Shown here: positions 1-10,151 of the stretch, one piece after another
Position numbering within the stretch: position 1 is the stretch's first letter
Layout of the letters: each line of letters opens with the position of its first letter
Assembly (NCBI RefSeq): GCF_021462225.1
Contig: NC_061816.1
Location: forward strand, 7,584,890-7,648,889
From: Girardinichthys multiradiatus
Taxonomy: Eukaryota > Chordata > Actinopteri > Cyprinodontiformes > Goodeidae
Direction: 5' to 3'
DNA length: 64,000 nt
Made by a program: the position numbers and the translations under genes
Notes under the pieces: model-generated
Database searches by the model: none
What the model was told of the DNA's origin: nothing
Seen by the model: only the letters and a program-made list of their open reading frames with translations

Positions 1-927
1 AAATTCTGTAATGTTCTCCACTGCCATCTAACACTTCTTTCTTGTGGTCCCATAGTCAAAGACCGTGATTACAAATGGCGACTTTCCATTTGCAAGTCCC
101 CACAAAACCCAATTTCGATATCAATACTACACACATCTCAAATTTACAAAACTATGTTTAGTTAATACAAGAAATATATATATTCAATATTAATTCATCC
201 ACAAAATGCAACATATCAGCCAAATTCATGTAGCTAAGCTACGTTATGCTACAAAACATTCTACACATAGGTGTATTTTTGCTATGGTGACATGCTAGTA
301 ATATACCTCAACACAATACATTAAGACGTTTATGGTCCATGTCTCTCCAGTGTGTTAATTTTTTAAGTATAAATAACTTTGAAACTAGCATAACTAGTCT
401 TTTTATTTATTTATTTTTTTCACTCGTCGACCTCACTGCTTCGGTGTCGCTACGATCACGTTTGAAACATAAGTACGATAGATTACCTTTTGTCACTTAC
501 ATTTTAAACCTGTACTTTTGACCTGTACTTTTTTTACATAAAAATTTGTACATGTAGACTTCATAATACACACTGACAACATTAAAAATATAATTTCGAA
601 AATTAACTTAATGACTGATAATTGCGTTACCTTCATTCTGCGCTTCTCGTGCAACTTCATAGGCTAGCTCTGTATATATACCTCCTGAAAAACAGAGGAC
701 ATAAAGCCAACCAATCACTGTCCGTGATCACGGAACGCCTACAGGTTTAGAAACCCCCACTTTTAGTCTGCAGAGACCCCTGTCTCTCTACACCTTAACT
801 TGCCTTCAAAGCAGCACCGAGAACAAGCTGGACTGGTCCAGTACCTGTTTGGTCTGCAGACAGCGATGAGGCTTGTCAGGGACGAAGACGCATCACGTGG
901 GAGCGAAAAACAAGTCATGTTTTTGAC
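1..927. other. AT-rich flank with no recognised gene
   Basis: I recognise no gene, RNA or repeat family here. Open frames are short and show no domain. A 12-bp perfect palindrome (ccgtgatcacgg) lies at 722-733 and a short T-rich stretch at about 400-420. It may be intergenic or intronic sequence. Confidence 0.5.
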
Positions 928-1328
928 GGATTTGGAAAGTCAGTCAGTCAGTCAGTCATTTTCTACCGCTTATTCCATAGTGGGTCACGGGGGGGCTGGT
1001 GCCTATCTCCAGCAGTCTACGGGCGAGAGGCGGGGTACACCCTGGACAGGTCACCAGTCCATTGCAGGGCAACACACAAACAACCATGCACACACTCATT
1101 CATACACCTACGGTCAATTTAGAGAGACCAATTAACCTAACAGGCATGTCTTTGGACTGTGGGAGGAAGCCGGAGTACCCGGTGAGAACCCACGCATGCA
1201 CGGGGAGAACATGCAAACTCCATGCAGAAATACCCCAGGCCGGGAATTGAACCCAGGACCTTCTTGCTGCAAGGCAACAGTGCTACCAACTGCGCCACCG
1301 TGCGCAAAAACCGTGTGGATTTGGAAAG
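928..1328 (-). mobile_element. V-SINE-type tRNA-derived SINE with target-site duplication
   Basis: Read on the minus strand, the element starts near 1316 with a tRNA-like head. Its A-box-like motif GTGGCGCAGTTGG lies near 1303-1288 and its B-box-like motif GGTTCAATTCC near 1255-1245. The conserved central domain typical of V-SINEs of fish (the 'gcatgttctcccc' and 'cctcccacagtcc' segments) follows, then a 3' part ending in a short TGAC tandem tail at 940-958. Perfect 12-bp direct repeats (ggatttggaaag) at 928-939 and 1317-1328 are the target-site duplication. The body is nearly full length. Class assignment rests on the tRNA head plus central domain; the exact family name is not established. 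Confidence 0.82.
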
Positions 1329-1599
1329 CCTTTCTTGAAATGCCACGACCGACTGGGGGTTTGAGAGAACAGAGCAGAGACACAAAAAGAACACAGAAGC
1401 ACTGATCCAGGAGTACTTTCTATGGGAAGGAAAAGTAAATGTTAATGGATGCAGCTCCTTTAGTCGTTTCACCTAGAAAGAAAGAACAGATAAACTCTGA
1501 GCCAGTTTTCAAGGTTAGAGTGTGAAAGAGAGCACATATAATTAGTTACAGTTAAGCTCAGTCAATCGCCATGTCTAGGAGAGAGAAAGGGTTAAACAC
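1329..1599 (-). repeat. Interspersed-repeat DNA, probably LINE 3' noncoding part
   Basis: No coding potential. I recall this purine-rich stretch as part of a common teleost repeat that continues beyond the Tc1 insertion (2762 onward) towards the LINE ORF at 3338-3697. It is therefore probably the 3' untranslated part of that minus-strand LINE. The assignment rests on memory of similar sequence and on continuity across the insertion. Confidence 0.4.
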
Positions 1600-2707
1600 T
1601 ACAGGTCCTTCTCAAAATATTAGCATATTATGATAAAGTTCATTATTTTCCATAATGTCATGATGAAAATTTAACATTCATATATTTTAGATTCATTGCA
1701 CACTAACTGAAATATTTCAGGTCTTTTATTGTCTTAATACAGATGATTTTGGCATACAGCTCATGAAAACCCAAAATTCCTATCTCACAAAATTAGCATA
1801 TTTCATCCGACCAATAAAAGAAAAGTGTTTTTAATACAAAAAACGTCAACCTTCAAATAATCATGTACAGTTATGCTCTCAATACTTGGTCGGGAAACCT
1901 TTTGCAGAAATGACTGCTTCAGTGCGGCGTGGCATGGAGGCAATCAGCCTGTGGCACTGCTGAGGTCTTATGGAGGCCCAGGATGCTTCGATAGCGGCCT
2001 TTAGCTCATCCAGAGTGTTGGGTCTTGAGTCTCTCAACGTTCTCTTCACAATATCTCACAGATTCTCTATGGGGTTCAGGTCAGGAGAGTTGGCAGGCCA
2101 ATTGAGCACAGTGATACCATGGTCAGTAAACCATTTACCAGTGGTTTTGGCACTGTGAGCAGGTGCCAGGTCGTGCTGAAAAATGAAATCTTCATCTCCA
2201 TAAAGCTTTTCAGCAGATGGAAGCATGAAGTGCTCCAAAATCTCCTGATAGCTAGCTGCATTGACCCTGCCCTTGATAAAACACAGTGGACCAACACCAG
2301 CAGCTGACACGGCACCCCAGACCATCACTGACTGTGGGTACTTGACACTGGACTTCTGGCATTTTGGCATTTCCTTCTCCCCAGTCTTCCTCCAGACTCT
2401 GGCACCTTGATTTCCGAATGACATGCAGAATTTGCTTTCATCCGAAAAAAGTACTTTGGACCACTGAGCAACAGTCCAGTGCTGCTTCTCTGTAGCCCAG
2501 GTCAGGCGCTTCTGCCGCTGTTTTTGGTTCAAAAGTGGCTTGACCTGGGGAATGCGGCACCTGTAGCCCATTTCCTGCACACGCCTGTGCACGGTGGCTC
2601 TGGATGTTTCTACTCCAGACTCAGTCCACAATCTTCCTCAGGGTCTGGTCACCTCTTCTCGTTGTGCAGCGTTTTCTGCCACACTTTTTCCTTCCCACAG
2701 ACTTCCC
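1600..2707 (-). mobile_element. Truncated Tc1/mariner-type DNA transposon
   Basis: The left end begins after a TA with caggtccttctcaaaatatt and a long AT-rich terminal region (1600 to about 1830), as in teleost Tc1-like elements. The transposase is on the minus strand. The opposite end, with the N-terminal DNA-binding domain and second terminal inverted repeat, is missing: the element stops near 2707 and runs straight into a second copy of the target flank. It is non-autonomous and immobile as it stands. Confidence 0.88.
2056..2631 (-). pseudogene. Tc1-like transposase, catalytic domain remnant
   Basis: A 191-residue open stretch matches the catalytic part of Tc1-family transposases, enzymes that cut and paste the element. 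Acidic residues fit the DDE triad: D64 in FSDES, D154 in FQHDLAPAH and E189 in SPDLNPIEN, with 34 residues between the last two (DD34E). The frame ends directly after NL, where Tc1 transposases usually have W, so a TGA has replaced the tryptophan codon. Recognisable C-terminal sequence continues beyond that stop to about 1890. Upstream (about 2632-2707) further stops interrupt the N-terminal part, and the paired helix-turn-helix region is absent. The nominal start is not a natural initiation codon. Dead copy. Confidence 0.9.
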
Positions 2708-2761
2708 ACAGTAAACGCTCGGTCAATTTCCATGTCTAGGAGAGAGAAAGGGTTAAACACT

Positions 2762-3337
2762 GAAAGACAGGGCTATGTGGATCATCGGTAGAGGGTGAGC
2801 ATTAAGTTGTTGCCAGCAGAAGCTCTGACGATTCCCCTCTCCAGAAAGGTGTCACAGGTGGACACAGAGCCAGGCCAGGTGTAGCTTCTAGGAAGAGAAA
2901 AGAGAGAACAAAGTTAAAAACTGAAATAACAGCAAATAATGCAAAATTGGAGAGTAGTGTGAGAATGTAGCAAAGAGGGTGAAAGTGGTCGTTATGTCCT
3001 CCAGCAGCCTACGCCTATAGCAGCATAACTACACAGATAGTTTCAGTTCAGATTATTTAGTTAAACGGCGCTTATTTACAACAATGTCGTCACAAGGAAC
3101 CCCTCAAAGGGTCCCACTGATGGTCATTGTTATACTAAAAACCACAAGGACTGGGATATCTCTCTCTGTCAGACTGATTATAACCATTGTAAAAGAGAAG
3201 GGGTCATACAGGTAGCAGAAATGGAGGGTGTGTTTGCACCTCAACCATAACTGAGCCGGTTTAGGCTAAACCTGACTCCCCCTTACTCCATCCAACAGGG
3301 AGGGAGGAAGGCTCCCTCCATGATAAACTAAGCCACT
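2762..3337 (-). repeat. LINE 3' noncoding sequence (probable)
   Basis: This lies downstream, in minus-strand sense, of the L2-like ORF2 end at 3338 and has no open frame of note. I recall parts of it from abundant teleost LINE-associated repeats. It probably forms the LINE 3' UTR together with 1329-1599. Confidence 0.45.
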
Positions 3338-3697
3338 CTAACTATAAGCTTTATCAAAAAGGAAAGTTTTAAGCCTAGCCTTAAAAGTAGACAGGGTGTC
3401 TGCCTCACGGACTAAAGCTGGGAGCTGGTTCCACAGGAGAGGAGCCTGATAACTAAAGGATCTGCCTCCCATTCTACTTCTAGAGACTCTAGGAACCACC
3501 AGTAAACCTGCAGTCTGAGAATGAAATGCTCTGTTAGGAACATATGGAACAATCAGATCTCTGATGTATGATGGAGCTAGATCATTAAGGGCTTTATATG
3601 TGAGGAGGAGAATTTTAAATTTTATTCTGGATTTAACAGAGAGCCAATGAAGGGAAGCTAAAATAGGAGAAATATGATCTCTCTTTTTAATTTTCAT
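3338..3697 (-). pseudogene. L2-like LINE ORF2, C-terminal fragment
   Basis: A 119-residue frame carries the typical C-terminal block of fish L2/CR1-type non-LTR retrotransposon polyproteins: HISPILASLHWLSV, FKILLLTYKALNDLAPSYI, then a GGRSFSYQAPLLWNQLP segment and an F-K-A-R-L-K-T-F-LF ending. This block lies after the reverse transcriptase core. The endonuclease and RT catalytic domains are missing, so it is a 5'-truncated copy, the usual fate of LINE insertions. The stop at 3338 looks like the natural end. Confidence 0.85.
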
Positions 3698-3806
3698 CAG
3701 AAATAAAGCATTTAAAATATTAAAAAGTAACCCAATTTATTAGAATCTAATTGAGTACAAAAGAAAGAAGGGTAGGGAAATCATAAAGATGAAATATTAA
3801 GACTTA

Positions 3807-4169
3807 ATGCCAAATAACGTAGATAAAAATAATTTATTAAATGAGCCATTTACAAAAGGAGAGTTGAACTTTGTAACCAGGAAAACAAAAAATACATCAC
3901 CTGGAAAAGATCAAATTTACTATACAATGATAGAACATCTTAATGACAAAGCAAAAGACAAAATATTAGAATTATACAATAAAGTCTGGGAGGAGGGAGA
4001 GCTGCCACAGACCTGGAAGGAAGCAATAATTATTCCAATAGTTAAACCAGGAAAAGATAAAACAAAACCAGAAAATTATAAACCGATAGCATTAACATCA
4101 AATATTTGTAAAATAATGGAAAAAATAATTAATAATAGATTTCCATATTATTTAAATATTAATAGGTAA
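3807..4169 (+). pseudogene. Reverse transcriptase N-terminal part (LINE ORF2 fragment)
   Basis: A 120-residue frame with RT fingers motifs: NTSPGKDQI, LPQTWKEAIIIPIVKPGKDK, ENYKPIALTSNICKIMEKII. Homology continues past the stop at 4167 in another frame (NGFQKGRSTND near 4183-4217) up to the LTR insertion at 4230. It is a disabled part of the LINE at 3715-7692. Confidence 0.85.
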
Positions 4170-4229
4170 ATATCTAGATATCAAAATGGTTTTCAAAAAG
4201 GAAGAAGCACTAATGACTCGGCATTATGT

Positions 4230-5689
4230 TGTTGGAACCCAGAGCCATGGATTTCAACATTAAACTCCGGTACAAACTCTTCTGGAACTTTTCAAAATAA
4301 AGTGCATTAACCTTCTTCCGGCACAACCAGGAAACGGGATAACTGCGGACTTCCTGTGACGCCACTGCCCGAATAAAAGCACAGCTGTTGCTACATCCGC
4401 CTTCTTCCACATCGGTGTTCATCGGGATAAGAGGGGACAAAGTGCGCTGAGGTCTTTTGCTGGCAAACAGACATAAACTCTTCAAACTGGATCCAAGAGT
4501 GTCATTCGATCATATGCAAAGATAAGGACGAATGAAATACTGTCTGTGTATCCGGTATTTTCATTCATGAACGAAGAAATTAAGGTACAAGCATTGCTTG
4601 ACTTTCCTTCCGAGCCCTGCAGAAGCAAACGGTGTTCGAGAGAAACCCCTGCAGAGACGCGGTCTCCCAGTCTGGAAGGAAGACCGCAGAGACCGCATCA
4701 CCGTGTTAACCCGTGTGGTCAGCGGACAGGACGGGTCGCCCAGCTACAACTCCGGAGCTAACCCTTGGTTCGCTGTGGAAACCTTCTTCAAACTTCATCG
4801 TCTTTTGGACAACATTCCTCACCACAGTTCATGAGGTTAAGTGGTTTGGGCAGATTAACAGTTGGGATGAAATGATCTAAACGTTTTTCATTTTATGAAG
4901 TTTTGTTTGTGTGAAACTCGGCTACCTTAGTGCTAGCAGGCTATCTGCAGGACACGTGCCCGGTTTGTGTTCTTTGTATGTTTTTAAAGTTAAGACAAAC
5001 TTTATTTGAAGGGTGATTTTAAACAGAACATTGATCATAACGCGCAATCCGTGCTTATGCATTTTAACTCTTATATTAACCAAGGTATTTTAAAGGTATG
5101 TGTTGATTCTGGTGCTAAGCTATCAGCTTCTTTTGTTAGCTTAACTGCTAACTGTAAGAACACGTGCTTGCTACTAAAGAGTATTTAACAGAAAGGTTGT
5201 TAGTTTTCAAGCTAGTGAATAATAGTCCCTAAACATCAGTTACTAGATTTGATAAGTAAGTAAACACCATTAAGCCCCATTTCTCCAGAAAGATTTGGCT
5301 GTTTTCCAAAATACTCCCTTAATAATATTTCTTCAAATATTATTTCAATAAATAAAGGCAGCTAATTTTACACCGTTGAGAAATGGTCAACCAGAAGGTT
5401 GGTTTTATTCAGCAGATCACTATTTAAAACATTATTTTATTAAAATAATATTTTATTTGATCTTGCATTGTGAATGGTTGTCTACAGGTTTGCCAATTAT
5501 TGTCTGAGTTAGTTCCAAGACTAACTTAACTTCATTTCCAGATCCTTAAAAATAATCCTTGGTTCTCAAATATAACCTAATACCATCGCCTTACTGGGCT
5601 GGTATTCACAGGACAAGCCTTGACAGACTGAAATATTATTTGATAAAATATTAATATTAAATAATATTCTAAGATTCATAATTCTAACA
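4230..5689. mobile_element. Solo LTR (1,460 bp) inserted in the LINE RT domain
   Basis: The insert begins TGTTGGAA and ends TTCTAACA, near-perfect short inverted repeats with the TG...CA ends of LTR elements. It is flanked by the 4-bp duplication atgt (4226-4229 and 5690-5693). The LINE reading frame resumes in register on the far side when the insert and one duplication are discounted. No gag, pol or env coding is visible, so this looks like a solo LTR left by LTR-LTR recombination. Candidate poly(A) signal at about 5347-5357 on the plus strand. Whether the source was a Gypsy-type element or an endogenous retrovirus cannot be told. Short open frames inside (4546-4834) look incidental. Confidence 0.75.
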
Positions 5690-5693
5690 ATGT

Positions 5694-6480
5694 TTAGAAC
5701 AAGAAATAAAGAGAGCATAAATCGACAAAGATGGATTATTAATCAAATTAAGTAAAATGGGTATTAAAGGAAAAATGTTTAAATGGATTTTAAAAAATTA
5801 CAAGTAAGAATTAGTCAAGAAATGTCAGGTAAATATATAATAGAAAATGGTACTCCTCAATGAAGTATAAGTCTGTTAATGTTTTCTATAATGATGATAA
5901 ATGATGTTTTGAAAAATATTGGTAAGGAAGTCAGTTGCATTTGCAGATGATGGAGCTATATGGAAAAGGGGTCGTAATATCAAACATATTGAAACAAAAT
6001 ACAGGATGAGATTATTAGAATAGAACAATGGGCAAATCAATGGGGATTTAAATTCTCAGTGGAAAAACAAAAGTCCTGGTGTTTACACAGAAAAGGAAAA
6101 GAGAAAATATAAAACTAAAATTATACAATCAAGTTTTAGAACAAGTAAAGTATAAAGTTTTTAGGAGTATGGTTTGATAAAAAAAAATTATATGGAAAGT
6201 ACATATAGAGAAAGTCATAGATAAATGCAAAAAAATATCAAATATGAGATGTATGGCTGGTATTGATTGGGGAGCAGATCGAACATCATTAAAAAGAATT
6301 TATACAGGATTAATTAGATCAAATATTCATTATCGAAATGTAATTTATGGATCAGCAGCAAACACATCTTATTAAATTATACAATATACGACATCAGCAT
6401 TCAGAACCAGTCCAATAGCAGTACTTCAGGTAGAGATGGTAGAGATGCCATTAGATATAAGAAGGAAACAATTAGCAATA
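5694..6480 (+). pseudogene. Reverse transcriptase palm/thumb remnant of the interrupted LINE
   Basis: This continues the RT after the solo LTR. Recognisable segments in shifting frames are MGIKGKMFKWIL (about 5758-5793), the catalytic FADD at 5940-5951 preceded by frameshifts, NMRCMAGIDWGADRTSLKRIY (about 6241-6303) and a conserved MPLDIRRKQLA (about 6445-6477). Stops and frameshifts break every frame, so no open frame of note survives. Confidence 0.75.
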
Positions 6481-6637
6481 AATTACTGGATTACTGGATA
6501 AATTTACAAAGCAATAATCCGGATCATCCCACACGTAATATTTTAAAACCATGTTGGGAAAAAGAAAAAAACTAAGGGTTTTGGTTGGATTATCAATATC
6601 ATAGAAGAATTTCAAATATATCAAAGAAAAAAGTTCA

Positions 6638-7130
6638 ATGTTGCCTTTGCCAGTAGTGCCACCGTGGCTGTTACCAGAAGCAGTGGTGGATATGGCATTG
6701 ATGGAAAAGAAAAAGGATACGAAATGTAGATTAGATTCAAGTATAATACAAGAATATATAAACAATTACTATCATTATGTCCAGATTTACACAGACGGAT
6801 CAAAAACGGATGAAAAAAATAGGAGTAGCATTTGTAATACCAGAATTTAAAATAAAAGTAGGAAAAAGAATTACAGATGGATTATCGATATATTCAGGAG
6901 AATTATTAGCAATATTGTTAGCAGTGCATTAAAAACAATCATTTGTTCAGACTCAAGTTCAGCATTATTAAGTTTAAAACATAATCATTCAGAGGGTAGA
7001 CCAGACATTTTGTTGGAAATAAAACATACTTTATTCAGAATACAAAGGATGGGATTAATATTAGTATTTTTATGGGTACCAGCACACATAGGATGGCAAA
7101 GAAGGCGACACAGAACCACATCTTTATAAT
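6638..7130 (+). pseudogene. RNase H domain remnant of the LINE
   Basis: The short open frame 6638-6850 contains YTDGSK, the first catalytic-Asp motif of RNase H. Later pieces lie in other frames: SIYSGELLAIL (about 6887-6919, catalytic Glu) and ICSDSSSALLSLKH (about 6943-6981, catalytic Asp). VFLWVPAHIG (about 7063-7092) gives the histidine-containing motif. All four motifs are readable but split by frameshifts. Confidence 0.75.
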
Positions 7131-7198
7131 TCATTTTAGTAGGTCAGAGGCAAGAAATATTAAACAGAAAATCAAGAGAAAGTGGCAAAAAAGATGGG

Positions 7199-7570
7199 AT
7201 GACAGAAAGGAAAGAAAGATGGTTTTATAGAATCAACAAGATAGTTGGAGAAGTAAGAACTGGAAGAAGGAGCAGAAAAGAGGAAAGATTAATTACAAGA
7301 TTAAGAATAGGACATACAGGACTTAATTCTACATTATTTAAGAAACATAATACAGGAAAATGTGACAATTGTGGAGAAGAGGAAACAATACAACATGTAA
7401 TATTGAAGTGTCAGAAATATGAACAAGAAAGAACAATTTTGCGGACAGAATTTGTAGGTATCAAAGAAAATTTTAATTTGATAGATACTTTGCAAAGAAG
7501 TTTAGGCAGCAGACATGTTCAAATTATAGTCAGATTTTTCAAGAAAACTAAATTGATAAATAGAATTTGA
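7199..7570 (+). pseudogene. LINE ORF2 C-terminal region with CCHC-like motif
   Basis: A 123-residue frame with RLRIGHTGLNSTLFKKH followed by a C-x2-C-x8-H-x4-C arrangement (KCDNCGEEETIQHVILKC), the usual C-terminal zinc-binding tail of RNase H-bearing LINEs. It ends at a natural-looking stop just before the LINE 3' UTR. The residues are intact but the domain is cut off from a functional ORF2. Confidence 0.8.
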
Positions 7571-7692
7571 TTATTGTAATAGTAAATAAGTACATTTAAA
7601 ACCATGACGATCCACACTCCATACCAGTCAGTGGCAGTAATGCACACCTCAGTTATTTGCCAACCGCCAAAAAAAACAAAAAACACAAGAAG
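7571..7692 (+). repeat. 3' UTR and A-rich tail of the LINE
   Basis: Noncoding stretch between the ORF2 stop and an A-rich tail (about 7669-7692). It carries the 'ggcagtaatgcacacctcag' and 'tttgccaaccgcc' motifs that I associate with this teleost LINE family's 3' end. Confidence 0.65.
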
Positions 7693-7921
7693 ACAGTGAT
7701 GAGAAAATGTGACCCTGCCACACCAGGGAACCCAGTATGAATCCATGGGCTGTTTGTTCCCAGTTTCAGATCCCTGTGGCAAACTTTACAAACATGTTGG
7801 CTGAGAGTCTTTTTTCTCTTTTCAGTTTTTTCCTCAGCTTGTTTCTTTGTTTCCTGGAGTTCCCTCTGGACGAATCTTGTGGTGGGATATTCTTAAAAGG
7901 ACATGTTTGGGTTAGGAAGTG
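7693..7921. other. No recognised feature
   Basis: T-rich sequence between the LINE tail and the minus-strand ORF relic. Read on the minus strand, part of it may continue the relic at 7922-8477 in broken frames (a K/R-rich segment around 7800-7870). Confidence 0.4.
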
Positions 7922-8477
7922 CTAAAGCTGCATAAGTATCATGTACCTTTTTTGAGCAGTAGAAGTACCAAAAAGGTCCCTGTTGGAAAAAGAAATGAAA
8001 ATGGAGGAACCATCAGTATCATAACAAGACTTTGGCTGTCCACAGGGAAGACAAGTCTTTGTCTGTATTTTCTTCTGCTCAGGCTGTTGTTGCTGCTGCT
8101 TATTTAAAATGCCCTCCACAATTTTTTCTAAGGAGTCCTGAATGATAGGTGTGGACAAAGCAGGTGCAGGTGGGTTGAAGACTGCCGGCGCTGGTGGTCA
8201 TGGACACGGTGGTTGACTGACTCCCCTCAGTTAAAGTGTGCCACAGTTCCTGGGTTTCCGCAAGATTTTCTGGGCTTGTGTTTAATGAAGAGCTGGTGTT
8301 CAGGGCCTTTGCCAAGTACTTTACATACCAGGAGATGTGATGTTTGGTCGTGGGCCGCAACAAGCTGTTGGGATCTTTGGCAGCTTGACAAACAAGGTCT
8401 GCATTTTCCTGATCCACAACCTTCAGAATCTCCTTTTCCCTGTGGTGTTTATGCAGTAAGCCATATTTTACTGCCAT
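7922..8477 (-). pseudogene. Frameshifted ORF of unknown family with CxxC motif and Gln run
   Basis: Two overlapping minus-strand frames appear to be one protein broken by a frameshift near 8158. The upstream part (8100-8477, 125 residues) begins MAVKYGLLHKHHREKEILKVV and has a serine/threonine-rich middle. The downstream part (7922-8158) has PIIQDSLEKIVEGILNK, a run of five glutamines, then a CLPCGQPKS motif resembling one half of a zinc-binding site. Remnants in further frames follow downstream. I have an impression of similar repetitive predicted proteins in teleost genomes but cannot assign a family. No promoter or splice structure is evident. Probably a transposon-derived or pseudogene fragment. 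Confidence 0.45.
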
Positions 8478-9742
8478 AATTTTGGTTAATGTATTTTTCT
8501 TTTGGCATTACATGTCATTAAAACATTTATTGTGAAAATTTTCAGGTGTGTGGCATGTTGTTTCCACTGGTGCACCTGAAAGAGATGCACGACCATGGTG
8601 AAGTATGAGCATGGCAAGTTGCAGCAGGAAGGGCCAATTTAAGTCAGAAAAGGCTGAAGAACGCTTAAGATTATCAGTAAAGTCATCATTTCTACCTCTA
8701 AGGATGGGTCAGGTATGTTTTATATATCATTTTATGTCTTTATTCTAATATTTTTGCTATCTCGTTGAATTTTATGTCGTACTTTAGGTCGACGGTGATG
8801 TACTAATGTCAATAAGATGGTGCTGTAACAATACCAACTTCAAGTAAAACCAACTTCATGCCATCAGTCAAAAGAACTCTATTGACTTTAAGAAGAGGTG
8901 ATAGTGACAGTTGAACTATGACCTGCATGATTGGCCAGCCTCCTGGTGGCGACACCGCGTCATTGCACCAAGGATCAAGCAGCGGCAAATCTTAATGGAC
9001 ACACAGACTTCCAGAAGCCAGACAACAACAGCATCACAAGGCAACAAGAAGGGAATTAATGCAATCAATTGACATTCCTGAAGGACACGGTGCAAAGAGA
9101 AATAGCTGAGCTTAACGATATTTATGATTAATATATAGCAATGGATGGACCAGCTCACAATATGCATTCCAGGTTAGACAAATGCACATCAGTGAGCATG
9201 CTAATTTTGTGAAACATCAAATTTCATGTTGAAGGAGAAAATCAAGAAGAGATTGCATGGCCCGATGCCAGCTCTATATTTACATCCTCTAGCTCTTCAG
9301 TTATCACTTATGGCTACTCTGCTAAAGGACAAGAAGCTACAGCAAAGTATGAGGCCACAAGTGCTGTGCTTCAGATAATGACTGAACAAGAGAAGTATAG
9401 AGAAAAAATGTGAATGATTTAATTAGACAAACGCATAATCGTAGACCAAGACGCTGCTGAAAGGTCACAAAGTCTCTTAGAGGAGAGGGAGGAAACTGAA
9501 CACAAGTTAAAAGAGAAAAGGGGAAAACGCTGTACTATAGAGACGAGAAGAAGAAAGTGCTGCAAAGACAAAGTCAGCTGAGGACTTGAAAAGAGAAATT
9601 AAAAGATTGTAATCTGAAAGGGTTTAAAGCAGCACAGGCAAAACTAAAAGTTTATGAGAAAGTTTATGTCTTGCTTTTCATTAAAGCAAGACATCCTCCA
9701 AACGTACAGGGAAGTGATACCGTCAAGCACATTTTTCATAGG
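8478..9742. other. Gene-poor stretch with a degenerate coiled-coil-like coding relic
   Basis: No intact frame. On the plus strand, about 9190-9720 reads in alternating frames as charged, helix-prone sequence (AKGQEATAKYEATSAVLQIM, then EEREETEHKLKEKRGK), interrupted by several stops and frameshifts. It could be a gag-like or coiled-coil gene relic. The rest (8478-9190) holds nothing I recognise. Confidence 0.4.
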
Positions 9743-9854
9743 TCGCACTTATGCTAGCTGCAACATTCAAAGGTAATTATCGACTGAGTGAAGATGTTTT
9801 TGTTTCTTTTTATTTCCCTCCTAATATGAGGTCTATGTCACAAAAGGAACTGCT

Positions 9855-9927
9855 CTCCCCGTTGGGGAATCGGACCCCGGTCTCCCGCGTGACAGGCAGG
9901 GGATACTCACCACTATACTAACGAGGA
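9855..9927 (-). pseudogene. tRNA-Asp(GUC)-like, first copy, degenerate
   Basis: This copy is 73 nt, not 72, with one extra base in the 5' strand of the anticodon stem and a changed base at the foot of the T stem. T-loop position 55 is C. It lies in the partial unit at the array edge, where degeneration is expected. Confidence 0.8.
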
Positions 9928-10080
9928 GTCGAGAACAGAGCGGCTGAGGTGGATTGTCGCCAGTGCTAGATCAAGCATCTCAAATCCTTATGCTCTGATG
10001 TTGTGATTAGATGTGGAGACCTGGCCTTTCTTCCAGGCTATCACACCTTCTGTCTTTGTGGTTGTATGCAATACAGTTCA

Positions 10081-10151
10081 GCATTGGTGTTTCAGTGGTA
10101 GAATTCTCGCCTGCCACGCGGGAGGCCCGGGTTCGATTCTTGGCCAATCCA
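10081..10151 (+). tRNA. trnG-GCC: tRNA-Gly(GCC), edge copy
   Basis: 71 nt, anticodon GCC. Like all array Gly copies it has T instead of G at A-box position 10. It also has an extra T-stem change and a mismatch at acceptor pair 2-71 (ends aatcc-a). Probably impaired. Confidence 0.8.

Larger units (their letters stand above)
1548..2761 (+). repeat. ~53-bp imperfect direct repeat flanking the Tc1-like element
   Basis: The stretch 1548-1600 recurs at 2708-2761 with a few substitutions and one indel. The shared core is 'ccatgtctaggagagagaaa' followed by gggttaaacact. One copy lies on each side of the Tc1-like element. Tc1 elements normally duplicate only a TA, so this longer duplication is atypical and points to aberrant repair or insertion. 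Confidence 0.85.
3715..7692 (+). mobile_element. Degenerate LINE with RT and RNase H (I/Nimb-like), interrupted by a solo LTR
   Basis: Pieces of one ORF2 appear in order on the plus strand. They are the RT fingers (3807-4169 and on to 4229), the RT palm with FADD (5940-5951), the RT thumb region (to about 6480), an RNase H motif YTDGS (about 6788-6802), and a C-terminal CxxC...HxxxxC element (about 7366-7410). RNase H in ORF2 is known from the I clade and relatives. The 3' end (about 7600-7692) has the 'ggcagtaatgcac' and 'tttgccaaccgcca' motifs and an A-rich tail. Many frameshifts and stops; the 5' half is absent. A 1,460-bp solo LTR (4230-5689) splits the RT domain. Confidence 0.8.

Noticed and set aside
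1132..1472. Open frames over the SINE
   Set aside because: They run through the SINE body and its flank on the opposite strand or in unrelated frames; noncoding repeat.
4546..4834. Overlapping open frames of 71 and 78 codons
   Set aside because: They lie inside the solo LTR, have no recognisable domain and overlap in different frames.
10020..10037. Small inverted repeat (cctgg...ccagg) between Asp and Gly in each unit
   Set aside because: A 5-bp stem is short and can occur by chance. I see no support for a function.
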